Source: Lampris incognitus
Taxonomy: Eukaryota; Chordata; Actinopteri; Lampriformes; Lampridae
NCBI RefSeq assembly: GCF_029633865.1
Contig: NC_079221.1
Coordinates: 5,052,594 to 5,116,593, forward strand
Reading direction: 5' to 3'
DNA: 64,000 nt
Each line of letters opens with the position of its first letter. Position 1 is the stretch's first letter. This document shows positions 40,868-52,022 of this stretch, in pieces. The position numbers were made by a program, and so were the translations under genes. The notes beneath the pieces were generated by a model. The model saw nothing but the letters and a program-made list of their open reading frames with translations. It had not been told where the DNA came from and searched no databases.

Positions 40868-42855
40868 ATGATTCCGATCGGTCCTGATGCTGGGTTTGCA
40901 TTTATAAGCTACGTGTGGAAGACGTACTGCCGCGAGGCGTCTGTCAGAGAGCCCGGCTGATTTGTTGCTCGAAGTCAGAAGTGACCTGAGCCGATTCAGT
41001 TTGAACTGGCAGTAAAGATAAGCTCATGTGAATCGTCAAATGGAGGCTTTTGAAATGTCAGCGTTTCGATTCCCCGGGTGGATCGGGAGGGGCTTCGTCG
41101 GCGGCGGCTGGATTATTCCTGTATTCGGTGCACGCTGGCGTAGAAGCGATAGAAAACACCGATGATTACGGACATATTTTTATCTGCCAACGAACGGCCT
41201 CCTTGACCGGCCGGTTTGTAATCAAGAAAAACGTCCCTGTGCTGCGGAGTCCGCCCGGGCATTAATCTCTCAAATGAGCCGTGCCGTGGAGTTGGATGAC
41301 CACATACTCGCTAGACGTAGTTTTCTAATTAAAACCGTCCCATTAGGGATGTAATTGGTGCTGTGGTATCTTGAGTTTGCAGCGGAGGCGAATGGGAGGG
41401 GAGCTAGCTAGGAGGAGTCGGTCTGAGATGCTATCGGGTCCCCGAGGAGACAGGAAGCCTCTGTGTAATCTTGTCAGGTTGGAGATCGGTGCTGTGATCG
41501 AGCCGACTGGGGTCTACTTGTCTGCTGCAGCTGTAGCTTAACGGGCGAGTACACTGACCTACTGTGAACTCCTAGCTAACGAACTCGTCGCCGTGGCCTC
41601 CAGTTGAGTCCGGATTTCACCTGGGTAGTTTGCCCTGGAATGGAGAGAAATTGCATTTGTGATGCACTCTTATGATTCTCACTTTAATGCGTCTGAGCAT
41701 CTAGAAAATGCGCACACAGACGCTTTGCGGCGTATTTCGGTTAAAGCGGAGGGCAACAGAGGCCTGCAGAGAACAAGCAGCCCCCCGGGCCGGTTCTCTC
41801 TACAAGGGTCAGAACAAGAGCCCAGTCAGAACAAACTGTTTACACAGTTTGAAATGGCGTTTTCTCCTGTTTCAGTGTTCCTACCTTTCTACCGCTGCCC
41901 CCGAACCACAAGGAGCAATTAAGATATTACGTTTGGCTGGGGGGGGGGAGGGGGGGTGGAGGCTGACTGTCGGCGTTGTTTTCTCCATCCTGATCTGCTG
42001 AACGAGGGAAATAGTAATAGACCTGGATTGCTCGTCGAGACCTCTAAGGAAAGGGTGACTTTGTCCCCCGTCAGCCTTTCCCCGGTCCGGCCTCTGACGG
42101 GGGGGGGGGGGGGACGTCCGAATCAACTGGAATATCGTACAAGTCTATATCAGGGGTATTTTCTTACCACACTCGGAGGGTAATAGCGGAGTACGGGGCA
42201 ATACGTGTGGCCACCAACAGTGTGGGAAATGCCCAGTGCCACCACACAGGAACCAGGGGACAGTAAGAAGAAGGGTATTACAACGCACACGTGTCACCCA
42301 TAATATAATAACGGCGCTCTCCCGGGACCCCGGCACCCCCGGGACCCCGGGACCCGGACGCCGTGAGGCTTTTCCCAGTGTATTTTCCAGCCGAACCCCG
42401 AGCTTAGTCAGTAAATAGGAATGTTGCATACGGAGACAGGCTGACATTTGCCAGATGCTCTGCGCTAATTAGGGCCAAGTATTCCCCCTTGTATGGAGTG
42501 TGTGAGAAACCATAAGCGCGCCGCGGCCCGGCCCGGCCCGGCCCGGCCCCTCGGACCTGACTCGGGCGGAGCGCCGTGTTTGTATTCCGAACACTCGGGA
42601 CGTCACAAACTCTGCTCTGTCGTTGGCTTTGTTATTCTGGGGGCGGGGGGATTTGTCTTTTCCCCCCTTTCGGACGCACGGGAATCGTGCGAGCGTGACG
42701 ATCGTTGATTGGCGTGTGGCTCAAACGGCGGCCTAGCAACTGCCGCGTAGCAACTGAGGCTCGGGGTCCGGATCCTCCTCGCGGCTACGCCGGTGCGTCG
42801 GAGCGGTCGTTCGTCCGCCTCCCGCTGAAGCTGCGGCGTGATTAGCCGTCCTCGG
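40868..42855. other. Intergenic; no gene, possible conserved blocks
   Basis: No exon recognised. The stretch 40980-41400 is unique and includes TGCTGTGGTATC, TTTTCTAATTAAAACC and GGGATGTAATTGGTG, which look like homeodomain-site-rich regulatory DNA. Poly-G occurs near 41940 and 42100. Confidence 0.4.
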
Positions 42856-42856
42856 G

Positions 42857-43137
42857 CCTTCGGAGACCTGCCACTCGGCGGGGGTTCTCGCGGTATTCGC
42901 CCTCGCGTTTCGTGTGAACCGCGTGCCGATCCTTCGGAGACCTGCCACTCGGCGGGGGTTCTCGCGGTATTCGCCCGTGCGTTTCGTGTGAACCACGTGC
43001 CGATCCTTCGGAGACCTGCCACTCGGCGGGGGTTCTCGCGGTATTCGTTTCGTGTGAACCACGTGCCGATCCTTCGGAGACCTGCCACTCGGCGGGGGTT
43101 CTCGCGGTATTCGTTTCGTGTGAACCACGTGCCGATG
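42857..43137. repeat. 74/66-bp GC-rich minisatellite, four units
   Basis: Units begin CCTTCGGAGACCTGCCACTC at 42857, 42931, 43005 and 43071. The first two are 74 bases, the last two 66 (lacking an 8-base CCCTCGCG-type insert). The array is open in several frames on both strands, giving repetitive ORFs that are not genes. Confidence 0.93.
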
Positions 43138-44714
43138 CGGGCGGCTGTGGGGTTAAAAAGCCCGGCGGCCCGCCGGAGAAACGCTGCGTCCTTCTCAGGT
43201 GGAGGCGATACGATTCACTACCCAGCCAACAGGTGTTCACGTCCAGGCCGACGTCCCAACTCCTCAGATTTTCCAAACGCGCGCTCTCCGAAGAACGGCC
43301 GCGGGTTATTTTTACCCATCGGTTTCTGGGGATAACGACCGAAAAAGGCCCCGTGTTGCTGGGGGGTTGAAGTGTGGGGGTGGTGGGGCGGCGGTGGGGG
43401 TTGGGGGGGGGTAAGTACAGAGCAGGAAGTGAAAGACCTCAACCACAGCCACCCACAGACCCCATCCGCCCGCCCCCCCCCCCTTCACCACGCTCTCCGA
43501 GGTTGCAGCGTGGGTCTGCGTCCTGGCTCCTGTCCAGGTTCTGGCGCTGTGATGGGGAGGGTCACGGCTGTGTCTGACCCGGGTCCCGCATGTTGGGAAG
43601 TTGTTATTATTAGTGCGCCGTGCCCCCCGGGCTGGCGGTCCCCGAAGCAGGAGGAATTGCCGGGCTCTGGAGAGGCTCTGGACCTGGAGAACAGCTGTAC
43701 GGGTTAGAGGCCGATGGGGGGGGGGGGGGGACCCCCCTCGCACCCCCGCGGTCCCTCGAGAGTGCCGCACCGAGCCGTCAGGAGGTCTTATTTTACTCGG
43801 GTCTTTTATTCGTACCCACCGCATAACCTCATCGTACACTGCTACACATCACAAGCAGAACCCCCCCCACCCCACCCCACCCCACTTGGACCAACACCAA
43901 CAAAGCCTCCTTCACAGGGACTTTGCATGACTCCCCCCCCCCACCCCCCCACCCTCCCACCAGTAACGGTGGTATTCCAGTGGATGTGCCGTCCACTTTA
44001 ACTCGTTTTATGAATGGACCTGTTGGTCTCCATGCCTGCGTCGCTGTCTTTCAGCGGGACGAGCCGCTGATTGCTTTATCATCGATTTCATGGTGCTAGG
44101 ACGGCGAATTCCTCGCCCCCGGCGAGGACACGGGGTATTTAAAACCCCACTTCACCGGCGTACTGTCTCGATCCCGCCTATTCTTGGCGGATCTCGAGGG
44201 GGGCCTTCTGACTGTGTAAATAGCTGGGGAAATTGCGCGTGGCCTTTGACTGTCTCTGTAATTGCGAGCCCTTCGCCGTATTTTGCTTGGCAGCTGGGGA
44301 GGTTAACCCCCCGAGGGCCGGAGGCCTGGAGCTCTCGGTCTGACTGGCGAGAGGTCTCCTCAAAGCCCTGCTTGTTCACCTTCCGAGCCCTGGCAGCGCT
44401 TAAGCGGCCACCGATCCTGCGCTGGGAACGAGACAAAGAGCGGCGGGCCGGAACGCTCCGTCCTCCGCGGGGGGGCAAGCTCTCGAGTGTTACTAGACCT
44501 GAAGGGAGACCGTCCTCGGGGCTCGCTCCCGGATTATTGCCGATGTGTAGACAGGCGGCAGCGCTCTCGGCGTTATCACCCCCCGCCACTGTGCAGCACC
44601 GTTCAGACGGGCCACAGTCCCTTTACATGGTCGAGGACCGGACTCTCCGGGCAACCCCCCTTTCGACTGAAACGGAGGACCGCCTCGTGCAGCATCGTTA
44701 ATAAATATGCAAAG
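43138..44714. other. Intergenic, GC-rich; candidate conserved block
   Basis: No gene recognised. The stretch 44200-44330 (GTGTAAATAGCTGGGGAAAT, GACTGTCTCTGTAATTGCGA, TTTGCTTGGCAGCTGGGGAG) reads like conserved regulatory sequence; conservation is not tested. Long G and C runs occur at 43390-43410, 43714-43735 and 43930-43960. Confidence 0.35.
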
Positions 44715-44906
44715 GGCGTCCGGGTGGCCGTGGCGGTCTATTCCGTTGCCTACCAACACGGGGATCGTCGGTTCGAATCCCCGTGTTACCTCCGGCTTGG
44801 TCGGGCGTCCCTACAGACACAGTTGGCCGTGTCTGTGGGTGGGAAGCTGGATGTGGGTATGTGTCCTGGTCGCTGCACTAGCGCCTCCTCTGGTCGGTCG
44901 GGGCGC
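44715..44906 (+). mobile_element. AFC-like SINE, copy I (runs into gap)
   Basis: Head GGCGTCCGGGTGGCCGTGGC, B box GGTTCGAATCC, core CTCCGGCTTGGTCGGGCGTC, then the sequence stops at an assembly gap just where the G-rich segment of the SINE is expected. Confidence 0.88.
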
Positions 44907-45106
44907 NNNNNNNNNNNNNNNNNNNNNNNNNNNNNNNNNNNNNNNNNNNNNNNNNNNNNNNNNNNNNNNNNNNNNNNNNNNNNNNNNNNNNNNNNNNNNN
45001 NNNNNNNNNNNNNNNNNNNNNNNNNNNNNNNNNNNNNNNNNNNNNNNNNNNNNNNNNNNNNNNNNNNNNNNNNNNNNNNNNNNNNNNNNNNNNNNNNNNN
45101 NNNNNN
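44907..45106. other. Assembly gap (200 N)
   Basis: A run of exactly 200 unknown bases. It begins inside a SINE at the point where other copies have a long G-run, and ends inside a transposase remnant. The round number suggests a placeholder of unknown true length. ORFs crossing it are meaningless. Confidence 0.99.
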
Positions 45107-45350
45107 CGGGGCTGTGCTGCAAGCCATTCAGTCACGAGGCGGTAAGAAATGCGACGAGGTGTTCTGTATTGCGTGGGCCGATAGTTAGTATGTGGCGAAG
45201 GACGCCATCGTTGGAGATGGCAGCACACATGGTGATATTGGCGACCATCTACGCAATGATGCTCCTCCCACGTCTCCTCGCTTTAGAGAGGCTGAAGCCG
45301 GCTTCATCCACATAAATGAATATGTGACGTGCCCCATCAGCTCAAGCGCC

Positions 45351-45787
45351 TTTTTTCCCCCCATTTTTCTCCCCAATTGTACTTGGCCAATCACCCCGTT
45401 CTTCCGAGCCGTCCCGGTTGCTGCTCCACCCCCTCTGCTGATCCGGGAAGGGCTGCAGACTACCACATGCCTCCTCCCATACATGTGGAGTCACCGGCCG
45501 CTTCTTTTCACCTGACAGTGAGGAGTTTCACCGGGGGGGACGTAGCACGTGGGAGGGTCACGCTATGCCCCCCAGTTCCCCCTCCGTCCTGAAAAGGTGC
45601 CCTGACCAACCAGAGGAGGCGCTAGTGCAGCGACCAGTACACATAACCACATCTGGCTTCCCACCCGCAGACACGGCCAATTATGTCTGTAGGAACCCCC
45701 GACCAAGCCGGAGGTAACATGAGGATTCGAACCAGTGATCCCCGTGTTGGTAGGCAACGGAGTAGACCGCTACGCCACCCGGACGCC
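45351..45787 (-). mobile_element. AFC-like SINE, copy J (inverted, full length)
   Basis: Read on the minus strand: head GGCGTCCGGGTGGCGTAGCG, B box (diverged) GGTTCGAATCC, and tail AATTGGGGAGAAAAATGG. It sits in the IS630-like transposase just upstream of the DDE core. Confidence 0.92.
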
Positions 45788-45842
45788 CCAGCCTCCATTA
45801 TTTTCTAAGAGAAAAGCGAATACATAAAGCAAATTATTCCAG

Positions 45843-46080
45843 TCCCAGATAGCATCCGGATGTGGGCCACCTCAGGCAACGATGCGGCACTGCTGGCCTA
45901 CTTCTGGCCCTGGCAAAATGGATGTGAGCCTGAAGTGGCCCCCATGGATAATAGCAAATATGGCCCAAATAAGCCAAATCAGATGTGGGCCTTTTTTTGG
46001 CAAAGATTCCACGCGGTATGTGGGCCGGATGAAGGGTCGGGTGTGGGACGGGTCTGGGCCACAGCAGTTTTGCTATCCGG
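45843..46080 (+). mobile_element. CCCAGATAGC-end MITE, copy 3 (internally deleted)
   Basis: Starts CCCAGATAGC and ends GCTATCCGG. About 190 bases present in copies 1 and 2 are missing after TTTTTGGCAAAGAT. It lies within the transposase remnant. Confidence 0.82.
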
Positions 46081-46521
46081 TTGTTGCACGTAACTGTATG
46101 GTGTGACGAGGCGTTACAGTACCAAATCTGTACCCGCACATGCCAGAGTCTTGCCTCCTTCATGATGTCAGCGTTTCGTGGGACTGGAACGCTGCACGGC
46201 TCGCTTCATTCCGACACGGTTTGGCTTCGTGTGTGGACTCGATCAATCGTAGCCAAAGTCACACTGCTGATATTTCTAAATGCTCCCTGATCTGCAATTA
46301 CTGCTGCTGATCGCATTGTTCGCCACGGCCATATCCACAATGGCGGCCTCCCGTTCAGCACTGAAGGTCTTTCCTGCAGCACCAGTGTGTGGTTGTCTGT
46401 GGAGTCTGTACAGTAGATGCAGAAAGCAGGTCAAAATTGACATGATGACGGCCGCATCAGTGGGCTTGATGAAATGACACAGTTTGTTCTGCAGGGCAGT
46501 ACAGTAAAGCTGAAGTACACA

Positions 46522-46941
46522 CCCGGATAGCAAAACCGCGGGGGCCCGGACCCGTCCCACGCCCGACACTTTCATCCGACCCACATAGCCCGTGGAATGA
46601 TGGCACTTGGCCGGTCCGCTCCTGTTTGCCAGATCTGGGCCAGAACCAAGCCATAGCAATGCCACATATTTGCCAAAGGTGGCCCATATTTGTTCTGTGA
46701 TATCTGGGCCATATTCACCATTTACCACACGGGCCACTTCAGGGTCACATCCAGATCACATGTTGCCCAGAGCACCGCGTCTTTGCCAAAAAAGGCCCAC
46801 ATTTGATTTGGCATATTTGGGCCATATTTGCTATTATACATGTGGGCCACTTCAGGCTCACATCCATTTTGTCCGGGCCAGAAGAAGGCCATCAGTGCTG
46901 CATCACTGCCTGAAGTGGCCCACATCCGGATGCCGTCTGGG
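46522..46941 (-). mobile_element. CCCAGATAGC-end MITE, copy 4 (inverted)
   Basis: Full-length inverted copy, from CCCGGATAGC at 46522 to GCCGTCTGGG at 46941, flanked by CA on both sides. It separates the helix-turn-helix part of the transposase from the rest. Confidence 0.85.
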
Positions 46942-47224
46942 CAGCGGTCGTATACATTAACATTGCGACTTGTCTATTCTCAGTCCGCAGAAGTCTGACA
47001 GTCGATGCCGCAGTGCTCCGACTCAGAACGGGCCGGACCCTTTGTCCAACCTGTCTGAAGGACAAGCCGTGATTGATGACACGCTCCACAATTGTTGCCC
47101 GAATTGCGTTTGAAACTTGAGATCTGTTTTCTCCCCGCCGTGGTCTCCGACGCTCCTTACGGGCCTTCGGCCTCTGTGAGCCGTGCTTGCCGATAGCAGC
47201 AGAGGCGGCGTCCTTCACGGATGG

Positions 47225-47540
47225 ATTACAGTTGTGCAGAGGAATTTCCAGCAGGTGTGGTAGAGATCCGTAATGGTGCAGGTGTATGAGTATGTGTTTT
47301 CCTTTTGTTTACCGGTTTACTCCGGCAGAGTTTGGGGTCTTTCCGGGAGACCGGTGTTAACTGTTTCGAGAAAGGGTGTGAAAAAATGTGTGAAACCAAT
47401 GAAAACGTGTTTACACGCCTGCAGGAGAAGACCGCTGCTGTGCCAAGAAGGGGATGATGACGATCACGTGATCCAAGTTTCAGTGAGCATGTCTTAGAAA
47501 AACTCTCATTTCTTTCCAGAGATGATTTGTGTGTCCAAAT
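47225..47540. other. Intergenic; no gene
   Basis: Unassigned DNA just upstream of the transposase N-terminal side; its terminal inverted repeat was not found. Confidence 0.4.
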
Positions 47541-47622
47541 GTGCATGGATGTATGTATGTGTGTGTATGTGTGTGTGTATGTGTGTGTGTGTATGTGTGT
47601 ATGTATGTATGTATGTGTGTAT
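47541..47622. repeat. GTGTAT/GTAT microsatellite
   Basis: An ATGTATGTATGTGTGTGTAT-type run with no coding content. Confidence 0.9.
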
Positions 47623-47789
47623 GAACCTAAAAAGAAAGAAGAAAGCCACTTTATTTTGTCATTGTACAGGTTACAACCAAACGTGTTCTCTGCATGTAAC
47701 CCATGCTATTGTATAGGAGCAGTGGGCAGTTGTGGGACCAACTCCAGCTCTTCCTTCCATTGCCTTGCTCAGGGGCACAGGCAGGAGTG

Positions 47790-47975
47790 TTAACCCTAAC
47801 ACGCATGTCTTTTTGATGGTGGGAGGACATCGGAGCACCCGGAGGAAACCCACGCAGACACGGGGAGAACATGCAAACTCCACACAGAAAGGACCTGGGA
47901 CTGCCTGGGGTTCGAACCCACGACCTTCTTGCTGTGAGGCAACAGTGCTGACCACTGGGCCACCGTGCTGCCCAT
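47790..47975 (-). mobile_element. Inverted tRNA-like SINE/LINE head
   Basis: Read on the minus strand it contains GGTGGCCCAGTGGTCAGCAC (A-box-like), GGGTTCGAACCCCAGG (B box), GTGTGGAGTTTGCATG and CCTCCGGGTGCTCCG. It is the same head as at 15035-15205. It adjoins a GTAT microsatellite on its 5' side, as if inserted at or expanded with the repeat. Confidence 0.8.
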
Positions 47976-47978
47976 ATC

Positions 47979-48009
<31 letters not shown>

Positions 48010-48181
48010 TGTATGTATGTATGTATGTATGTATGTATGTATGTATGTATGTATGTATGTATGTGTGTATGTGTGTGTGTATGTGTGTGTGTGTGTATGC
48101 ATGCATGCATGTATGTATGTATGTATGTATGTATGTATGTGTGTGTGTGTGTATGCATGCATGTATGTATGTATGTATGTA

Positions 48182-48218
<37 letters not shown>

Positions 48219-48350
48219 ATGTATGCATGCATGCATGCATGCATGTATGTGTGTATGTATGCATGCATGTATGTATGTATGTATGCATGCATGCATGTAT
48301 GCATGCATGCATGCGTGTATGTATGTATGTATGTATGTAGTATGTATGTA
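47976..48350. repeat. (ATGT)n/(ATGC)n compound microsatellite
   Basis: About 370 bases of ATGT with ATGC and GTGT interruptions. Alternating purine-pyrimidine throughout. Cys-Met-Tyr-Val and His-Thr-Tyr-Ile ORFs on the two strands are artefacts. Confidence 0.97.
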
Positions 48351-48419
48351 CATGCAGATATTGTTAATCCATACATGTTGATGAAGCATCCGTAGTCCAT
48401 GTGGCCTTTCATGTATCTT

Positions 48420-49200
48420 CAAGCCTCACCTGGTGTGGGCGTTGGAGGGTCTTCCGCGTGTCAGAGTGATTAGATCTCGGTGTTTCAGATGGAAATGTAC
48501 TAAAGTTTCCAGCAAAGCGTGGGTTTCCCAGATCCCAGGCTTTTATAACGCCAGACAGACTTCACTTTTGTGGAGCTGCGTGTGGGACACTTACAGGAGT
48601 ATAATGGAATTTCTGTGTTTTCCTACTCGGAGGTTGAAATTACAGGCGTCTTGCGAGAAAGAAACGTCTTTGTTGTCGTCGTCGTTTTTTTTATTGCGCA
48701 GGGGGGGCATATTCGGTGGAACTGCGCTTCGAAGCGAAGAAAACGACGCACATCTCCGTGTCTCTCCTGCCTCCGAGCCGGGCGGAATTGAAATCGTAAT
48801 GCGTTTCGGGGTTTCTCGGAGGGGAGAGCTGATAGGCACGGGGACGTCGCACTCACGAACGCCCGTGATTTAATGCACTCCACGACGCCGCCTCCTCTCA
48901 GGCCCGTCGAACAAAACATGCCCTCCAACATGAAAGAAAGGCAAGGAGCAAAATTATTCCTCCGGCTTTCTATCAAGCTCCTGCATTCATGGCAAAGTCT
49001 AAAGGGCATGTCGGCCCTCCTGCCTCCGAGAGAGGTAATTATCCTTTTCCTGTGAGGGAACAACAAATGATAGCGGCCCACTACTGCCACGCATTCGCAG
49101 GAGCTAAAAATTTGGTCAATAGGAAAGAGGGAGGTTTAATTTCCAGACAGCTGCACATCTGCTTTTATCATGCTGCTTTCAGCGGTCATTTGTTGCATGT
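48420..49200. promoter_or_regulatory. Candidate conserved non-coding DNA upstream of dlx1a (1)
   Basis: The stretch 48880-49200 is unique between repeats and includes GGTAATTATCCTTTTCC (49034-49050), CAGACAGCTGCACATCTGCT (E-boxes) and TTTATCATGCTGCTTTCAGC. Such composition suits a forebrain or branchial-arch enhancer, but no comparison was made. Confidence 0.35.
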
Positions 49201-49204
49201 TTTC

Positions 49205-49211
49205 TTACACA

Positions 49212-49242
<31 letters not shown>

Positions 49243-49700
49243 CACGATAAACCTTGCACCACCCTTGCAAGCACGTGCACATGCACACACACATGTATAC
49301 ACATGCACACATGCACACAGACACACGTGTGTGTGCATGTATGTTGCACGTATATGTGTGTGTGTGTGTGCACGCATGTGCACGTGCTTGCAAGGGTGGT
49401 GCAAGGTTTATTATGTGTTCACACACACACACACACGATAAACCTTGCACCACCCTTGCAAGCACGTGCACATGCGCACACACATGTATACACATGCACA
49501 CAGACACACGTGTGTGTGCATGTATGTTACACATATATGTGTGTGTGTGCATGTGCACGTGCTTGCAAGGGTGGTGCAAGGTTTATTATGTGTTCACACG
49601 CACACACATATATACACACACACACACACACATATATAGATATGTGTGTGTGTGTGTGCGTGCGTGCATGTGCTTGCAAAGGCGGTACGCTGTTTATTTA
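49205..49700. repeat. CA/GT-rich tandem palindromes
   Basis: Two hairpin units (49247-49411 and 49436-49590), each with arms AACCTTGCACCACCCTTGCA and the inverse TGCAAGGGTGGTGCAAGG around a CA/TG-rich loop. A third, half-decayed arm (GTGCTTGCAAAGGCGGTACG) lies near 49670. Flanked by (CA)n. Confidence 0.9.
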
Positions 49701-49739
49701 TGTCTTTGTGCGCTTCTGAGGGTGTATTTATGTGCCCTG

Positions 49740-50740
49740 CATTAACATATCTATTTATAGTCCCACACTTCCTTACAGTCATCCTTTTTTTTTTCCTTTT
49801 TTTTTTTGTCGCCATTTCACAGACCATATATTGTCCAAGTAATTTCCCTTTCAGCTTCTCTGTTTTTTACCTTTCAGAAAGAGCGGTGAATGGAGGGAAA
49901 ATTATCACAATTACTCATATAATTGAGCCGTCTTTGTCGCAAGTGCAGCTTCAGTAGCCTTTTTTTTCCATCAGCGAAAATGGTTTCATTATATGGGTTT
50001 TTCATATTCCCTGACACGGGGCCTCTGCTGAGGGCCCGGCGCGTGGATGAGATTCAGGGGGAACAGAGCGAGTCATTAAGGTCACAGTAGGAATAATTAT
50101 CCCAGTTACGGAAAGAGCATCTACAGCCTTTTCTCTCCTCAAGCACAAATGCACTGTCCACGGCTTTTAGTCACAAAGAACTTTGCAACAAATGGAGCTT
50201 CCACCCCAGTACTTATACAAAGAAGAGAGAGAGAGGGGGGGGGGAGAGCAGGACTTGGATCAACATGACAATTTTCCATCATTAAGACTAATGACAGGCA
50301 CGGACTGTGGGGATCAAGGGGGGAGACACAAAAAAGGGAGGCGCATTCAGGTGTCGGCTGAGTGCTGACCTCCTTCCTGTCTTTGTTGGCGACTTAACTC
50401 TTCACAAAAACTGGGAAAAGGGGGTTCCTGACTAAAAGCACCGTGGCAGCTGAACTTCAAGCAGCCGGGCCCTCCACGGGCAAATGACTTAATTGGCAAA
50501 TTTGCATGTTCCCAATGTTTCCCCCTTTGCAGTGAAATTCATTGGCACATACATCTGAAGGCTTTTAATCAATCATTGTCTTAACATGGGTCAGTTACTC
50601 ACACGGCCTCGCCAGCCCGATTACAGCAACCGTGTCACCTCTCCGGGATGGCGACGAACCAACCGGTTTATTAAATTTTGATTACAGTTTTGCTTCTTTC
50701 TTTTTTTTCAAATTGATTTTTTTTCATCAGCTGACAATTT
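49740..50740. promoter_or_regulatory. Candidate dlx1a upstream enhancer region (2)
   Basis: About 1 kb of repeat-poor DNA with many homeodomain-like cores: ATCACAATTACTCATATAAT (49904-49923), GACTTAATTGGCAAATTTGC (50487-50506), TTTTAATCAATCATTG and TTATTAAATTTTGATTACAG. It lies 8.5-9.5 kb upstream of dlx1a. The mouse Dlx1/2 cluster has an upstream element (URE2) at roughly this distance; equivalence is inference. Confidence 0.4.
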
Positions 50741-50809
50741 GATGCCGGGGTTCACAGGAAACAGCATCAAAAGGGTGAAGTGTCGGTATAAGACGAGTTT
50801 CTTTTACAT

Positions 50810-50990
50810 CAAAGGTTGAATCAGTTCACCTGGATACAATGTTGTCATCTGTATACAATGTTGTCATCTGGATACAATGTTGTCATCTGGATACAATGTT
50901 TATTGACAGATACGTTTCATCATTTGAGTTATGAAATGTATCTGTCAATAAACATTGTATCCAAATGAACTGATTCAACCCTCTTTGATT
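50810..50990. repeat. Penelope-type terminal palindrome with 19-bp triplication
   Basis: TTGAATCAGTTCACCTGG on the left and CCAAATGAACTGATTCAACC on the right form inverted ends. In between, ATACAATGTTGTCATCTG is repeated about three times, and TTTCATCATTTGAGTT / CTGTCAATAAACATTGTATC resemble the Penelope end motif. Confidence 0.6.
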
Positions 50991-51354
50991 TTCTTACCTG
51001 GATTATTGAGCATGCATCAAGACATGTTTCTTTTACAGTGTAGCTGAATTAAGTCCAAGCCGTATTTTTCGAAGTTGTCCAACGACACCAGCCTGCCACT
51101 CGGGTAACTGGTCATTTTGCAGCCAATTCCAGGCCGGTTAGGGGCTCGCTGCCACGTCCTGACCCCTGCTGCTGCTGTAATGGGGGAGGGGGGGCATCTC
51201 TGCCAGTGCAGTGGGGGCTTCCCACCCGGTGACCCCGGGGGACCTGTGAGAACACTAGGAGAGTTAAAATGTAACATCTCATCACTGAGCTCTGCAGTGG
51301 TCAGCTTTGAGGCCAGTGTGCAGGCTGTGCTTGTATTGTTACTGTTTTTCCCTC
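50991..51354. other. Intergenic; no gene
   Basis: Unassigned DNA between the Penelope-type palindrome and the minisatellite. Confidence 0.45.
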
Positions 51355-51359
51355 TTTCT

Positions 51360-52022
51360 TAATGTAACAGAGTAACCTTTTATAGCTATAATGTAACAGA
51401 GTAACCTTTTATAGTTATAATGTAACAGAGTAACCTTTTATAGCTATAATGTAACAGAGTAACCTTTTATAGCTATAATGTAACAGAGTAGCCTTTTATA
51501 GCTATAATGTAACAGAGTAACCTTTTATAGCAATAATGTAACAGAGTAGCCTTTTATAGCTATAATATAACAGAGTAACTTTTTTTAGCTATAATGTAAC
51601 AGAGTAACCTTTTTTAGCTATAATGTAACAGAGTAACCTTTTATAGCTATAATGTAACAGAGTAACCTTTTATAGCTATAATGTAACAGAGTAACCTTTT
51701 ATAGCTATAATGTAACAGAGTAACCTTTTATAGCTATAATGTAACAGAGTAACCTTTTATAGCTATAATGTAACAGAGTAGCCTTTTATAGCTATAATGT
51801 AACAGAGTAACTTTTTTTAGCTATAATGTAACAGAGTAACCTTTTTTAGCTATAATGTAACAGAGTAACCTTTTTTAGCTATAATGTAACAGAGTAACCT
51901 TTTATAGCTATAATGTAACAGAGTAACCTTTTGTAGCTATAATGTAACAGAATAACCTTTTATAGCTATAATGTAACATTAACCTTTTTTAGCTATAATG
52001 TAACAGAGTAACCTTTTGTAGC
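51360..52022. repeat. 29-bp minisatellite, about 23 copies
   Basis: The unit is TGTAACAGAGTAACCTTTTA followed by TAGCTATAA. Copies are highly uniform, with TTTTTTAG and GTAGCC variants. Each unit contains the small palindrome TATAGCTATA. A truncated unit (AACATTAACC) lies near 51975. Confidence 0.96.

Larger units (their letters stand above)
45107..47218 (-). pseudogene. IS630/Tc1-superfamily transposase, shattered by insertions
   Basis: On the minus strand the remnant reads, in order: a basic helix-turn-helix segment (RSQVSNAIRATIVERV, LSFRQVGQRV at about 47090-47140), TGAAGKTFSAEREAAIVDMA (about 46330-46390), RNISSVTLATIDRV (about 46220-46260), KEARLWHVRVQ (about 46140-46165) and the DDE core with YVDEAGFSLSKARRRGRSII and NITMCAAISNDGVL (45170-45320). 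The GRSIIA is followed by an in-frame TAG, and frames shift between pieces, so it is dead. It is split by a SINE (45351-45787) and two MITEs (45843-46080, 46522-46941). The C terminus is lost in or beyond the gap. Confidence 0.85.

Noticed and set aside
42603-43335. Repetitive ORFs on both strands over the 74/66-bp minisatellite
   Set aside because: The same units are open in multiple frames on both strands, which is expected from a GC-rich tandem repeat without frame-specific stops.
43930-44701. 203-residue ORF near 44.1-44.7 kb
   Set aside because: No domain is recognisable and the DNA looks like GC-rich non-coding sequence.
44487-45315. ORFs spanning the run of N
   Set aside because: Unknown bases cannot support a reading frame.
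47651-48422. Long His-Thr/Cys-Met-Tyr-Val ORFs
   Set aside because: They arise from the ATGT/ATGC microsatellite and its complement.
51360-52022. CRISPR-like array of 29-bp repeats
   Set aside because: The period matches a CRISPR repeat length by chance, but there are no spacers; it is a minisatellite.
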